A model generated the notes under the pieces. The model ran no database searches. It saw only the letters and a list, made by a program, of their open reading frames with translations, and was not told the origin of the DNA. DNA of 64,000 bases. Origin: Halobacteriovorax sp. HLS. Its GTDB lineage: Bacteria; Bdellovibrionota; Bacteriovoracia; Bacteriovoracales; Bacteriovoracaceae. Below, piece after piece: positions 53,434 to 62,972 of the stretch. The stretch lies in the NCBI RefSeq assembly GCF_004006665.1, contig NZ_QOCL01000001.1, forward strand, positions 124,001 to 188,000. The letters run 5' to 3'. Position numbers and translations under genes: made by a program. Every line of letters starts with the position of its first letter. Position 1 is the first letter of the stretch.

Positions 53434-54556
53434 AATACAAATTTAATAATGCTTGAGAAGTATTCTTCCAATGAAATTTCTGAACAAATTGATGGCCCTT
53501 TAGGGCCATTTCTTTTTGTAGTGCTACATCACTTAGGACTTCAACCATCTTATTAGATATATCTTTAACACTCGCTGGGTCAATATACTTGGCATCAGGT
53601 CCTCCTGATTCAGGGAAACAACTTCCAATAGAAGTAATTACAGGAGTTCTTGAAAAATGGGCCTCTAAGATTGGAATACCAAATCCTTCATAAAAGCTTG
53701 GAAAAACAAATAGTTTTGCTAGTTGATATAGTGCAGGAAGATCACCAGTCGGAACGTCTTCTAAGATCCTTACTCTATTAGAAAGATTTTTTTCTTTAAT
53801 ATAATCTTTCACCCTCTCTTTATACTCTCCTCCTCTACCGACGAGTATAAGGTTTTCTTCAATATCGTTTTTAGCGTTGTCAAATGCTTGAACAATGGAC
53901 AGAGTGTTCTTGTTTGGCTCCATCGAGGCAACGTGGAAGACAAAATCATTAGAGATTTTATATTTATCACGTATTAATGCTAACTGGTCATCCGAACAAG
54001 TATCGTAATAGTCCGCAGAGCAACTCTGATAGACGACATAAATCTTTTTTTCATCAACCCCTAGGTACTCTATTATATCTCTTTTAGTTTGTTCACAAAT
54101 AGCAATCACAATATCTGCATTGTGAACACTGTAGAGAAACTTCTTATGATAGACCTTGCGATCAATATATTTAAAATTTTGAGGAAACTTTAAGTAAAGT
54201 AGATCATGAATTGTAACTACTTTTAAAAAGTTGGATTTATTAATACCTGGTGGAATCTCATGGCTTAGGCCATGGTAGACATCTAGGTCGAATTTATTCA
54301 AATCTCTATTTAAAAGAACGCTTCTCCAAAGAGAAGGAGACAACTTACTTAGAAAGCCTTGTGGACCGATTACTTTGGTTGAATGACTTAGGCCTTCTTG
54401 CCAAGACATTATTTCCTTACTCTTAGCAGGATGGGAGAATAAAAGATATTCATTTTCAGGAAAGTGAATATCTAAACTTTTAATTAATGTTCTACTATAG
54501 TTGCCGAGCCCTCTAAGATTATGGAGAGCTCTTTTACCGTCAAAACCTATCTTCAT
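53420..54556 (-). CDS. Glycosyltransferase family 4
   Basis: 378 residues. The start MKIGFDGKRALHNLRGLGNYSRTL, then FHVASMEPNKNTLSIVQAF and FVFPSFYEGFGIPILEAHFSRTPVITS, contain the GT4 donor-site motif (E-GFG-PxLE). The LRGLGNYSR form resembles mannosyltransferases and O-chain enzymes. Probably works in surface glycan assembly on the cytoplasmic face. No operon partner of related function is adjacent. Confidence 0.88.
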   Translation of the reverse strand: MKIGFDGKRALHNLRGLGNYSRTLIKSLDIHFPENEYLLFSHPAKSKEIMSWQEGLSHSTKVIGPQGFLSKLSPSLWRSVLLNRDLNKFDLDVYHGLSHEIPPGINKSNFLKVVTIHDLLYLKFPQNFKYIDRKVYHKKFLYSVHNADIVIAICEQTKRDIIEYLGVDEKKIYVVYQSCSADYYDTCSDDQLALIRDKYKISNDFVFHVASMEPNKNTLSIVQAFDNAKNDIEENLILVGRGGEYKERVKDYIKEKNLSNRVRILEDVPTGDLPALYQLAKLFVFPSFYEGFGIPILEAHFSRTPVITSIGSCFPESGGPDAKYIDPASVKDISNKMVEVLSDVALQKEMALKGHQFVQKFHWKNTSQALLNLYSTHL

Positions 54557-54588
54557 AAGTTTATACTAGCGTATATATAGGTCTTTGC

Positions 54589-55992
54589 CTAGCTCTCACT
54601 AGGAATGAATAGCTTCTGACCTCTATAGATAATATGACCATCTAAATTGTTAGCGGCAACAAGAGTTTTTATCGATACTCCAAACTTCTTTGCAATATGA
54701 GTTAAATTATCCCCATTTCTTACCGTATACTTTGTACCATTCACTGGAATCTTTAATCTTTGCCCTATTCTAATTTTAGAAGATCTTAGTCCGTTTGCAG
54801 TCTTGATATTCTTAATAGGTAAATTAAACCTTCTAGATATTTTATAAAGGTTATCACCACGCCTAACTTTATAGACTGAACTAGATGTAGTACTTACACT
54901 TTGAGATACAGACTTCTTTCTACTGGCCACTGTGCGCGATCTCTTAGAGAAATTCAGAGATGCAAACTTCTCAGCTTGTCCCTTAGGAAGTAAAAGTGTC
55001 ACAGGTCTTCTTCTCGTTACTGCAATCCAGCTTTTCTTAACTTCTGGATTAAGCTTACGTAGTGTAGCAAGTGATATATTCATTTTCCTTGATAAGTCGT
55101 CTATCGAGAGAGACTTCTTTGCAACAACCTCATCAACATTCAAATAAAATGCTTCACCTTTTCTCTTCACATGTAGGCCATATTTATTTCTATTTTTGAA
55201 TAAATGTCTCGCTGCTGCAACTTTTGGAACGTAATAAATTGTTTCTTTAGGAATAAGTTTCTTTCTTACAAGTTCCCTATAGTCTCTCGTATTACCTTTA
55301 CGAATAGCATTGATAATTCTGTACTCTCCAGCATTATATGCGCAAAGAGCAAGTTCCCAACTTCCAAAAATATTGTAAAGGTCTTTAAAGTAATTGGCAG
55401 CAGCATGAGAAGATTTATATATATTTCTTCTTTCATCTAGGTAACGATCAATTTTTAGACCATACCTATCTCCAGTTCCTTTAATAAACTGCCACGGTCC
55501 GACTGCCGAGGCATGAGAGCGTATATGTGTATTAAAGCCAGATTCGATTAAACCTACAAAGAATAGATCTGCAGGCAGTCCATGTTCTTCGAATACATCT
55601 CTGACTATTTTTTCAAACTTTAAACCATTGGCCATATGTCTTTTAAATCTGGCCGGCTCTCTTTTTGAGAAATACTTTAGCCAGAAGTCATAATGCTTTT
55701 TCTCATACTTTAATTCAAGATTATGTTCATCATTAGACGAATAATTCGACACTAATGGCTTTTGAACTTCTTCTCTCTTTGGCTCAATTAGTGAAATGAG
55801 ATCTTCTTTCTCAGGCTCGACTTCAATAACTTCCTTTTTAACAAAGTGTTTCTTCTCAACTTTCTTATAAGTTTTTTCGGATGTTAATTGCTTAATACTC
55901 CTAGGAGCCTCTGTTTTCTTTTTAAAGATTGGAGAAATATGAGAGCAGCTAGAAAGGGCCAATAAGAAAAGTAAATTGCTTGTTTTTTTCAC
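54589..55992 (-). CDS. mltD: MltD-like membrane-bound lytic transglycosylase with LysM repeats
   Basis: 467 residues from GTG 55992 with AAGGA at a long spacing. Lipobox LSSC (Cys16). The SLT domain has the catalytic Glu150 in FVGLIESGFNTHIRSHASAVGPWQFI and the family block ALCAYNAGEYRI. Two LysM motifs lie at about 372-415 and 420-465, and a third, weaker one near 280-336. It cleaves glycan strands of peptidoglycan, making 1,6-anhydro ends, at the outer membrane inner face. A basic, Glu-rich linker (about 20-90) precedes the SLT. Confidence 0.92.
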   Translation of the reverse strand: MKKTSNLLFLLALSSCSHISPIFKKKTEAPRSIKQLTSEKTYKKVEKKHFVKKEVIEVEPEKEDLISLIEPKREEVQKPLVSNYSSNDEHNLELKYEKKHYDFWLKYFSKREPARFKRHMANGLKFEKIVRDVFEEHGLPADLFFVGLIESGFNTHIRSHASAVGPWQFIKGTGDRYGLKIDRYLDERRNIYKSSHAAANYFKDLYNIFGSWELALCAYNAGEYRIINAIRKGNTRDYRELVRKKLIPKETIYYVPKVAAARHLFKNRNKYGLHVKRKGEAFYLNVDEVVAKKSLSIDDLSRKMNISLATLRKLNPEVKKSWIAVTRRRPVTLLLPKGQAEKFASLNFSKRSRTVASRKKSVSQSVSTTSSSVYKVRRGDNLYKISRRFNLPIKNIKTANGLRSSKIRIGQRLKIPVNGTKYTVRNGDNLTHIAKKFGVSIKTLVAANNLDGHIIYRGQKLFIPSES

Positions 55993-56072
55993 TAAATAAG
56001 ATCCTTCATGATTAGAACGTTTACTTAGTATTTTAACGAAAAGTGATGGACAATTAAACGCGGAAATTTTGA

Positions 56073-56858
56073 CTAAAAACCAGGATCAAACTTAATTTTG
56101 AAATCAAATCGTGTCTTGAGCTTTAAGTTGTTCTTAGGCACAGCGCCTACTTTCAGACGAATATCAATAATGAAGTTCGTATTTTGTTTAAGAATATCTT
56201 TTATTTTAGATTGATCAATTTTTAAGTTTATGCACTTACTATCACACTTAACCTCCTCTTTATCATTTTGAGAATAACTAAACAGAAGTGTCGACTTTTT
56301 ACCTGAGTAAATTGTATTGGGCTCCTCACCTTCCATATAGGTCGGTGAAATATTTGGTATTGTGTCTGGCATTGAGTCTACTATTAAAAAAACCTGAAGC
56401 TCTTGGACGAAGTCTAGGCTTAAACTAGGATTTGTTGGTTCATTCTCTTCACTTTTCGCTTCTTCAGAGACCTCTACTGTTGATGTTGTATCAATTAGGT
56501 CTACCTGAACAGTTGTAAACTCAACTTCCTTTATATATGTAAAGTCTATATCTTTAAGTTCGGGAAATTCAAAAACCTGAAGTGGAATCTCTACAAAGGC
56601 CCCGCCATTTTCACGAAGTTCAATATCAGCAAAGCTGGTGGCCAAGCGTCTTAAAACTGAACCTACATCATCACCACCTACATCACTAAATTCTCCACCA
56701 AACCCATCTACCTCCTCATCAACATCATATGATAGAGAGATATCTCCAATTTGGTCCGAGATCTTTTCAATACCAAAAGCAGGAGTAATACTCTCTTTTG
56801 AGCAAGAGATTCCCATTAGGCAAAGTGAAAGAAGAATGGTGATTTTAATCAAATTCAT
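56073..56858 (-). CDS. Lipoprotein of unknown function
   Basis: 261 residues with lipobox MGISC (Cys19). The mature protein is acidic and beta-rich, for example EEVDGFGGEFSDVGGDDVGSVLRRLATSFADI and LQVFEFPELKDIDFTYIKEVEFTTVQVDLIDTTST. A Glu-rich insert (EVSEEAKSEENEPT) sits near the middle. The last strand KLKTRFDFKIKFDPGF resembles a beta barrel or immunoglobulin-like end. Not recognised. It precedes the beta-barrel gene on the other strand. Confidence 0.65.
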   Translation of the reverse strand: MNLIKITILLSLCLMGISCSKESITPAFGIEKISDQIGDISLSYDVDEEVDGFGGEFSDVGGDDVGSVLRRLATSFADIELRENGGAFVEIPLQVFEFPELKDIDFTYIKEVEFTTVQVDLIDTTSTVEVSEEAKSEENEPTNPSLSLDFVQELQVFLIVDSMPDTIPNISPTYMEGEEPNTIYSGKKSTLLFSYSQNDKEEVKCDSKCINLKIDQSKIKDILKQNTNFIIDIRLKVGAVPKNNLKLKTRFDFKIKFDPGF

Positions 56859-57028
56859 AATAATCCATTAGATTTACAATGCGTCACGTTATAGCACAAT
56901 AAATAAAGTAATCAAGTTTAATTGTACAAATTTCAAACCTATAAAACCTATTAATTACAATACTTTACAGGCAGTGTATTTTTTTCAATACAAGTGAAAA
57001 TAAACTAAATTTACACTAAAATAACACC

Positions 57029-58276
57029 ATGCATAAAACATCTTTAAAACGCTATTGCTTTGGGCTTGTACTTACATTGATAAGTGTAAACTCACTTGCC
57101 ACAAGTTATGCAACTCTTCCTAAAGGTGTACGTGTTGGAGGGTATAGACATGTCTTTACCGGAGATATTACTTCTTCATATGGTGCAAATGCCTCTGAGA
57201 GTTCTTACGCTCTAAAAGAAGGTCTTACGGCCAAAACTCTTGAGAGTATAAATCAAGCTACGAAAGAGTATTTCAAGCAACTCAAGGCAATCAATCCTAA
57301 GGCCTATGAAGACTTCACTTTTGGAGAATATTCTGCTCAAGGCTCTGGAGAGGTAACCGTAAATGGTTTCGGTGCAGGCTGGGGAATCACAGACAGATTA
57401 ACGGCCTATTTTTCAATGCCTATTTATAAAGCGAATGTAAATTTAGATATTCACAGAACTCAGGGGAATAATCACCAGCAAACGGTTCAACAGTTGAATC
57501 AAAATACCCAGCTAAGCGCTGATCAAAAACTTATAAGAGATATTACAGCGCAACTTCCAGACGCTAAACAAGAACTACTCCAATCTGTAGTTGTGAATTA
57601 TTATAACTACAAACCAATTGGTAATTGGCAAGGACAAGGTCTTGGAGATGTTGAAGTTGGAGCAATGTACCGCCTTACGGACTGGAAAGGAGCAGGTATC
57701 GCCATTGCTGGAGGTGTAGTTCTCCCTACCGGAAGAACAGATCATCCAGATATTCTTCAAGACATTGCCTTTGGAGACGGACAGACGGATGTTTTTGCTG
57801 AAGTATTTATGGGTAAAAGCTTTATGTATAGACGACTAGACCTCGATCTTGGAATTAGATATACATATCAATTTGCAAAAGATAAGGAGATCAGAATTCC
57901 TGATAGCTACGAGTTTCCTCTGTCTACAAAAAAGGCCGTAGTTAATGAGAAGTTAGGAAATAAGATTTCAGTTGTCTTTGGTCCAAGCTATGGGTTTACA
58001 AATTGGTTCTCATTTAGTGCGGCCTATGCCTTAGATAAAAAATTTAAATCAACTTTTGAATCTGAATACACTTTGGCCAATGAAATACTTGCCATTAATA
58101 CAGATAGTGAATCGCACTATATAAAACTCGCTGCAAACTTTAGCACAGTAAATCTCTACAGGATGGAAGTTTTCCCTATTCCATTAGGTATTTCACTTAG
58201 AGCTCAAGAGAAGATAGCCGGAAGAAATACTCCGAAACACTCTCAATATGAAATCGATTTTAGATTCTTTTTCTAA
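57029..58276 (+). CDS. Outer-membrane beta-barrel protein
   Basis: 415 residues with signal peptide (about 1-24, VNSLA-TS). GEVTVNGFGAGWGITDRLTAYFSMPIY, GLGDVEVGAMYRLTDWKGAGIAIAGGVVLPTGRTDH and LDLGIRYTYQF alternate short strands and turns as in the phenol-degradation/MetA-type barrel family, and the end YEIDFRFFF has the terminal aromatic residue of barrels. TAAAAT at 57017-57022 ends 6 nt before the ATG and there is no ribosome site, so the mRNA is probably leaderless. Role (channel or structural) unknown. The 3' end overlaps the epimerase gene by 4 bp. Confidence 0.75.
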   Translation: MHKTSLKRYCFGLVLTLISVNSLATSYATLPKGVRVGGYRHVFTGDITSSYGANASESSYALKEGLTAKTLESINQATKEYFKQLKAINPKAYEDFTFGEYSAQGSGEVTVNGFGAGWGITDRLTAYFSMPIYKANVNLDIHRTQGNNHQQTVQQLNQNTQLSADQKLIRDITAQLPDAKQELLQSVVVNYYNYKPIGNWQGQGLGDVEVGAMYRLTDWKGAGIAIAGGVVLPTGRTDHPDILQDIAFGDGQTDVFAEVFMGKSFMYRRLDLDLGIRYTYQFAKDKEIRIPDSYEFPLSTKKAVVNEKLGNKISVVFGPSYGFTNWFSFSAAYALDKKFKSTFESEYTLANEILAINTDSESHYIKLAANFSTVNLYRMEVFPIPLGISLRAQEKIAGRNTPKHSQYEIDFRFFF

Positions 58277-59274
58277 TGTAAGTGATTCAAAAAGATCGTA
58301 CCACCATCCTCATAAACATAACTATAAGGATCCTTTTCCAGGATTAAGAAGCCATCAAGGTCGCAATAATCAGCTCCGTAGGCGATATTCATAGCAGAGT
58401 TTATTCCAAGAGAACTTTCAATCATACAGCCGACCATGGTCTTGAGCCCTAACTCTCTTGCAGTTCTAAGCTGGTTTAAGGCCTTAAAATAACTCCCAGA
58501 CTTCATCAATTTAATATTTACACCATGAAATTGATTAGCAAGGTCTCTATTTACCTCTCCATCTATCAAAGATTCATCTGCAATAATTTCTACAGGACTT
58601 ATTTTCTTAAGCTCTAGATACTCTTGATGAGCACTACTTTTAAAAGGTTGTTCTAAAAACTCAATATTGATTCCTCTCAAATCAGTTTCTAACCATTTCA
58701 TTACTAACTCGGGATTATCCCATCCTTCATTAGCATCCAGTCTGATCGGGCCGTCATAAACTTTAGAAAGTTCTTTAACTAGCTCGAGGTCACTTTGACC
58801 TCCTACTTTTAATTTAAGAGAACTAAAGCGAGTGAGGTTATGATCTTTAACAAAACTTGAAACCAAAGCTGGTTCCATAATTGGTAGAGAGAAAGAAGTT
58901 TTTACTTTCGAGATTGTATTGGCACCAATTATTTTAGATACAGGAATTTCTGAAATATGTGCCATATTATGGATAAAGGCAGACTCAAGGCCGAACCTCA
59001 AAGAGTTGCAGACCTTAGCTTCTTTAAATACTGGCTCTAGCTGACCGAGAGTTGTAATAGAGTTTGGGCATAACATTTTAAATCTTTCAAACTCTGCTCT
59101 TACAGATTCAATTGTTTCTCCATATCTTACATTAAAAGCAACCTCTCCTAATCCTAAAACACTATTAGACTTATATTCGACTATAAAGTTAGTCTTCTTA
59201 GGTGAAGAGTTTCTAGAAATGGACCATGTAAACTTCAGAGGCAAATCTATTTCTTTTAAATTCCAATTACTCAT
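58273..59274 (-). CDS. Enolase-superfamily dipeptide epimerase
   Basis: 333 residues from ATG 59274 (a TTG at 59295 is rejected). The barrel carries KLKVGG (KxK acid-base motif), RLDANEGW and EFLEQP as metal ligands, IADES, and VNIKLMKSG with the second Lys; MVGCMIESSLG is typical of L-Ala-D/L-Glu epimerases. These recycle peptidoglycan peptides in the cytoplasm. It fits the transglycosylase and peptide importer in the window. The N-terminal capping domain is intact. Confidence 0.85.
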   Translation of the reverse strand: MSNWNLKEIDLPLKFTWSISRNSSPKKTNFIVEYKSNSVLGLGEVAFNVRYGETIESVRAEFERFKMLCPNSITTLGQLEPVFKEAKVCNSLRFGLESAFIHNMAHISEIPVSKIIGANTISKVKTSFSLPIMEPALVSSFVKDHNLTRFSSLKLKVGGQSDLELVKELSKVYDGPIRLDANEGWDNPELVMKWLETDLRGINIEFLEQPFKSSAHQEYLELKKISPVEIIADESLIDGEVNRDLANQFHGVNIKLMKSGSYFKALNQLRTARELGLKTMVGCMIESSLGINSAMNIAYGADYCDLDGFLILEKDPYSYVYEDGGTIFLNHLH

Positions 59275-59338
59275 GTGACAACTGTACTCCGACAAATTAA
59301 ACTATCCATACTATATTAACATTATCCGTAGAATTTGT

Positions 59339-60271
59339 ATGAAATTAAATGTTGAAGACATATCGCAATATATTGTTTTACTAATATTTATCTTAATCAT
59401 TTTAAAAGTAGTTGGACCTGGAGTTTCAGCTTACTTTGTTGAACGCTTTACTGGCCACAAGCCATCTAAAGGTTTTGAGCTCGACGAGTTGATAAAAGTG
59501 AAAGAGGGACAACTAAGAAGAGGAGAACTCTTAGAGACCCCCAAAGACCTATCAAAAGTAAATTTAGTGAACTTTCAATATGTACAAGAAGTACTTTCCT
59601 CTTTACAGTGGGGAGCACCAAAAGAAGAGTACTGCCCCAAGACAACCAAGCTTATTGGCAAGCCTCTATATAATGAAAGGCTAGCTCCACTTATACATTC
59701 ACTCTTAGCGAAGAGTGACGAAGAGGTACTAAACAAAGATACGTTTTTCAAAATCTTTGACAAGTATGTTCTCTGGGTAAATATCTATAACGCTCAAAAA
59801 AATGACCTAGTACTTAATACTATTAATGCTAATTATTCTGCAAAATCTCTTTATAGATTTATCACTGATGACATCAATGAAGTTAATCGCCTGGACATTA
59901 AATCTATACAGGCAGAACTTGAGTCTTTTACTCAGGAGGAATTACTCAACAAACTCAATATAAATACACTATCAATCGAAGATTTCTTTCAAGATTGGTC
60001 AAAAAACGCATTTCTTTTCAAAAGCTTGGCCCCTATTGTGCCGTTAAGTAGTAATAAGAACAAAGATTGGGCAAAGGAAGTTTTGAAGCTAGATTCTGAA
60101 ATTGATGGTAATCAACTAAAGATATATTATGAAAATATAGTGTCTCAAGTTCATCCAGATAAATTCAGCTCTTTAAATCTAGATGAAAATCTTCTAGAGA
60201 TTTTAAATCATAATCTCTCCATTATAAATGAAGCCTATAATATTTTAACTGAACAGGTAGAAAATGAATAA
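59339..60271 (+). CDS. Membrane protein with C-terminal J-domain
   Basis: 310 residues. One membrane segment at about 11-30 (YIVLLIFILIILKVVGPGVSAYF). The last 55 residues are a J-domain: LKIYYENIVSQVHPDKFS with HPD at 272-274 and NEAYNIL at the end. The middle 220 residues are not recognised. J-domains recruit Hsp70 and stimulate its ATPase; having it at the C-terminus of a membrane protein is uncommon. The gene overlaps the adenosine-deaminase-like gene by 8 bp, so they are coupled. Confidence 0.72.
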   Translation: MKLNVEDISQYIVLLIFILIILKVVGPGVSAYFVERFTGHKPSKGFELDELIKVKEGQLRRGELLETPKDLSKVNLVNFQYVQEVLSSLQWGAPKEEYCPKTTKLIGKPLYNERLAPLIHSLLAKSDEEVLNKDTFFKIFDKYVLWVNIYNAQKNDLVLNTINANYSAKSLYRFITDDINEVNRLDIKSIQAELESFTQEELLNKLNINTLSIEDFFQDWSKNAFLFKSLAPIVPLSSNKNKDWAKEVLKLDSEIDGNQLKIYYENIVSQVHPDKFSSLNLDENLLEILNHNLSIINEAYNILTEQVENE

Positions 60272-61913
60272 AAAGAGAGAGCAACTCGTTGAGCAATTGA
60301 AAATAGAGTTTATTAAAATTATTAGTGAGACCAATGGAATATCGCTAAGGGATACTTTAGAGCTACTGCTCTACTCTGTTGCAGGAAGAGAGTACACACT
60401 CTTAGAAAAATCCATTCTAGAATTTAGTCATCTACTAACAGGTTTTCAAATCGATGAAGTTGATATTGATACCCTACTTACCCATCCCGTTGCGGAAGCC
60501 CTTTTTGGTTTCTTTAAGAACTTCCCTATTCCATACAATGAAGAACATATTCATCTAACAGGGTCTCTCAATGCTGAATTTATTTATCCAAGACTAAAGA
60601 TTTTACTCGAGGGACCAAATAAAGAAATATATGAAAAGAAAATTGCTGACGTATATGGAGAAAGCTCAATTCCAATAACGAGTGTCGAAGATGTTGATGA
60701 TCTTATCAGGTTAAAAGACGGAGAGCAGTTTGGTAGATATCTCCAGATCCTTTATCTTGCTAAGCTTGTTCTCGTTGATAAGCAAGCACATATAGATGCT
60801 GCTTATCATATGGCCGAAGAGCTTTACAAGAATTACAACGTAGGACAGATAAGATTAAAGTTTACTCTCTCTAGATCTACCGCTATTGAGACAGAACAGA
60901 TTCCAGGGCTAGAGAATATAACGGAAGAAGATGTTGTACTTGGACTCTATGAAGGATTTATGAAGTTTCAAAAAGAGAATTCATTTTTTAAATTCATCCT
61001 ATCTCCAAGCTTTAGAAAGGAAAATAACTTCTATGACACTGAAAACTTCTCTTCAAAACAAGAACATTTTGAATCACAAGTAAACTCACTATTAGAAATT
61101 TTAGATAAGTATGAATATTTAAGACCATATGTAAGTGAAGTTGATACAGTTGGAGATGAGAGAGAACTCTATAGAAAAGTGCATTTTAAACAAATGAAAT
61201 CTGGCCTAAGGCGCCTACAATACAATGGGTTCCAAATTAGGTCTCACCATGGGGAAACTTGGAAGACTTTGAAAAAAGGAGTTCAATCAGTAGATAATGC
61301 TATGAATATTTGGCATATCGATACCCTTGAACATGGCCTAAGCCTTGGAATTAATCCTAACTTCTATTATCACTCACTCCTGCAAAGAGTTCTTGAAAAG
61401 AATAGAAAGTCTGAAGCTCTTATAGAAAATACACAAGAGTATAATGAGATAGTAGATATGGAGTGGTATGACGAAACTATCAAAGAAAAACTACTAAAAG
61501 GTGTCACTCTTTCTGCTGATGAAGTCATCAGCTTTACTAAAACAAAATTTCATACGGCAAGAGAAGTTGAACACTATCAACACGATGTTTTAAACCGTAT
61601 GATAAATAAACAGGTCTCACTTGTTGCCCTACCATCTTCGAATTTAAAACTAACAGGCTGTTTTCCAGATTATAAAGACCACCCATTTTCATGGTGGGAG
61701 AAAAAAGGTGTACGATTAGGAGTTGGTACAGATAACTACATAACTCTTTCAACCAATTATATTCAAGAAATGCTTATACTTCTATTTTCAGATCCTACTA
61801 ATTTAAAAATAACGAAACTCATTATGATTTCAACAAAAGAAAATAGAAGACCTTTCATTAGTCATTTATTGTGGGAAATGAGAAAGAGCTACACTATGAA
61901 TACAGAAGACTAG
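60264..61913 (+). CDS. Adenosine-deaminase-like metal hydrolase
   Basis: 549 residues, longer than the 350 of simple ADA. The amidohydrolase motifs appear in order: NEEHIHLTGSL with His95 and His97, RSHHGET with Glu331, IWHIDTLEHGLSLG, LPSSNLKLTG and GVGTDN. In ADA these bind zinc and protonate the purine. The first 90 residues and an inserted region after 97 are extra. The N-terminal block HLTGS replaces HLDG, and TDN replaces TDDP, so the substrate may differ from adenosine. It is coupled to the J-domain protein and overlaps the convergent GT9 gene by 20 bp. Confidence 0.78.
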   Translation: MNKKREQLVEQLKIEFIKIISETNGISLRDTLELLLYSVAGREYTLLEKSILEFSHLLTGFQIDEVDIDTLLTHPVAEALFGFFKNFPIPYNEEHIHLTGSLNAEFIYPRLKILLEGPNKEIYEKKIADVYGESSIPITSVEDVDDLIRLKDGEQFGRYLQILYLAKLVLVDKQAHIDAAYHMAEELYKNYNVGQIRLKFTLSRSTAIETEQIPGLENITEEDVVLGLYEGFMKFQKENSFFKFILSPSFRKENNFYDTENFSSKQEHFESQVNSLLEILDKYEYLRPYVSEVDTVGDERELYRKVHFKQMKSGLRRLQYNGFQIRSHHGETWKTLKKGVQSVDNAMNIWHIDTLEHGLSLGINPNFYYHSLLQRVLEKNRKSEALIENTQEYNEIVDMEWYDETIKEKLLKGVTLSADEVISFTKTKFHTAREVEHYQHDVLNRMINKQVSLVALPSSNLKLTGCFPDYKDHPFSWWEKKGVRLGVGTDNYITLSTNYIQEMLILLFSDPTNLKITKLIMISTKENRRPFISHLLWEMRKSYTMNTED

Positions 61914-62874
61914 CAATTGATTTAGAAACTCTTTCTGGCGTAATATCAACCATACATTTACGCCAGACATCTTGTGAGCACTTCCCTCTTCCATCTTTTG
62001 TGCATGGCCGACAATCCAGTTCAACGCTTAAAGTTTCAATTTGATCACCTGTGACAAAACCAAAAGCGGTTGGACCAATTAAGGAAATACCTTTAACATT
62101 CAAATGATCTGCAACATGAATCAGACCTGTGTCGGCCGAGACAATTAATGGAGACTTTGCAACGCTGTAACAACTCTCTATCAACGATAGCTTACCTGCA
62201 AAATTAGAGACTCTTGTTGGGTCCATATCTTCTAACTCCTGACAAAAGCTATCTGATGGTCCTCCAAGAATATTAAATTTTAAGTTAGGATTTAACTCTA
62301 TTAACTTCTTCCAATGCTCAAGTGGCCATCTCTTCATCTCCCACGCGGCAGATGGAGCGAGCAGAACTCTTGAAGAATCAAACTCTTTAGGAAGGCTACA
62401 TCGATCAAAGCTCCATTGAGATGATTTCAACGTTTCAATATTTGAAATATTCCAACTCTTCAATGGCCTTAAATAACTAAGAACTCCTTTATAAGGCCAT
62501 TCAAATGTATTTTTTCTAAGCTTGAATAGAAGAAATCGCTTCCATCTCTCCTTACTTCTTCTTAAAGTAGGAATTGAAAATAGTATTGTACATAAAATAC
62601 GAGAACGAATATTTGAGTGAGCATCATAAATATGAGTAAATTTCTCAGCTCGAAGTTTCAGTCCTAATTTAATCAGACCTAATAAACCAGATTTTCTATC
62701 AAAGCTCCACACACGATCAACCATGGGCGTCAATTTCAACAAACCTTCCATATCACTACGTGTTACCCAATGTATTTCAGAGGAAAAGTCCTCTTTGAGA
62801 GCAGGTAGAGCACTCATACACTGTACAATATCCCCGAAGCTTGAAAATCTTATTATTAATACTTTTTTAGTCAT
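61894..62874 (-). CDS. Glycosyltransferase family 9 (heptosyltransferase-like)
   Basis: 326 residues. MTKKVLIIRFSSFGDIVQCMSALPAL is the N-terminal GT9 signature, later VLLAPSAAWEMKRWPLEHW, FNILGGPSD and PLIVSADTGLIHVADHL, with the donor-binding SADTGxxH motif. GT9 enzymes add heptose or similar sugars to LPS core from ADP-heptose at the inner face of the membrane. Terminal CRPCTKDGRGKCSQDVWRKCM is as usual in the family. Confidence 0.9.
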   Translation of the reverse strand: MTKKVLIIRFSSFGDIVQCMSALPALKEDFSSEIHWVTRSDMEGLLKLTPMVDRVWSFDRKSGLLGLIKLGLKLRAEKFTHIYDAHSNIRSRILCTILFSIPTLRRSKERWKRFLLFKLRKNTFEWPYKGVLSYLRPLKSWNISNIETLKSSQWSFDRCSLPKEFDSSRVLLAPSAAWEMKRWPLEHWKKLIELNPNLKFNILGGPSDSFCQELEDMDPTRVSNFAGKLSLIESCYSVAKSPLIVSADTGLIHVADHLNVKGISLIGPTAFGFVTGDQIETLSVELDCRPCTKDGRGKCSQDVWRKCMVDITPERVSKSIASLLYS

Positions 62875-62972
62875 TTGATTTATATTACCGCAAATAAGTT
62901 AGTTTTACTAAATTACTCATTTAAAGTTCTCTTTTTTTTACAAAGTTATTAAAAAATAACTAAAATATCTAA

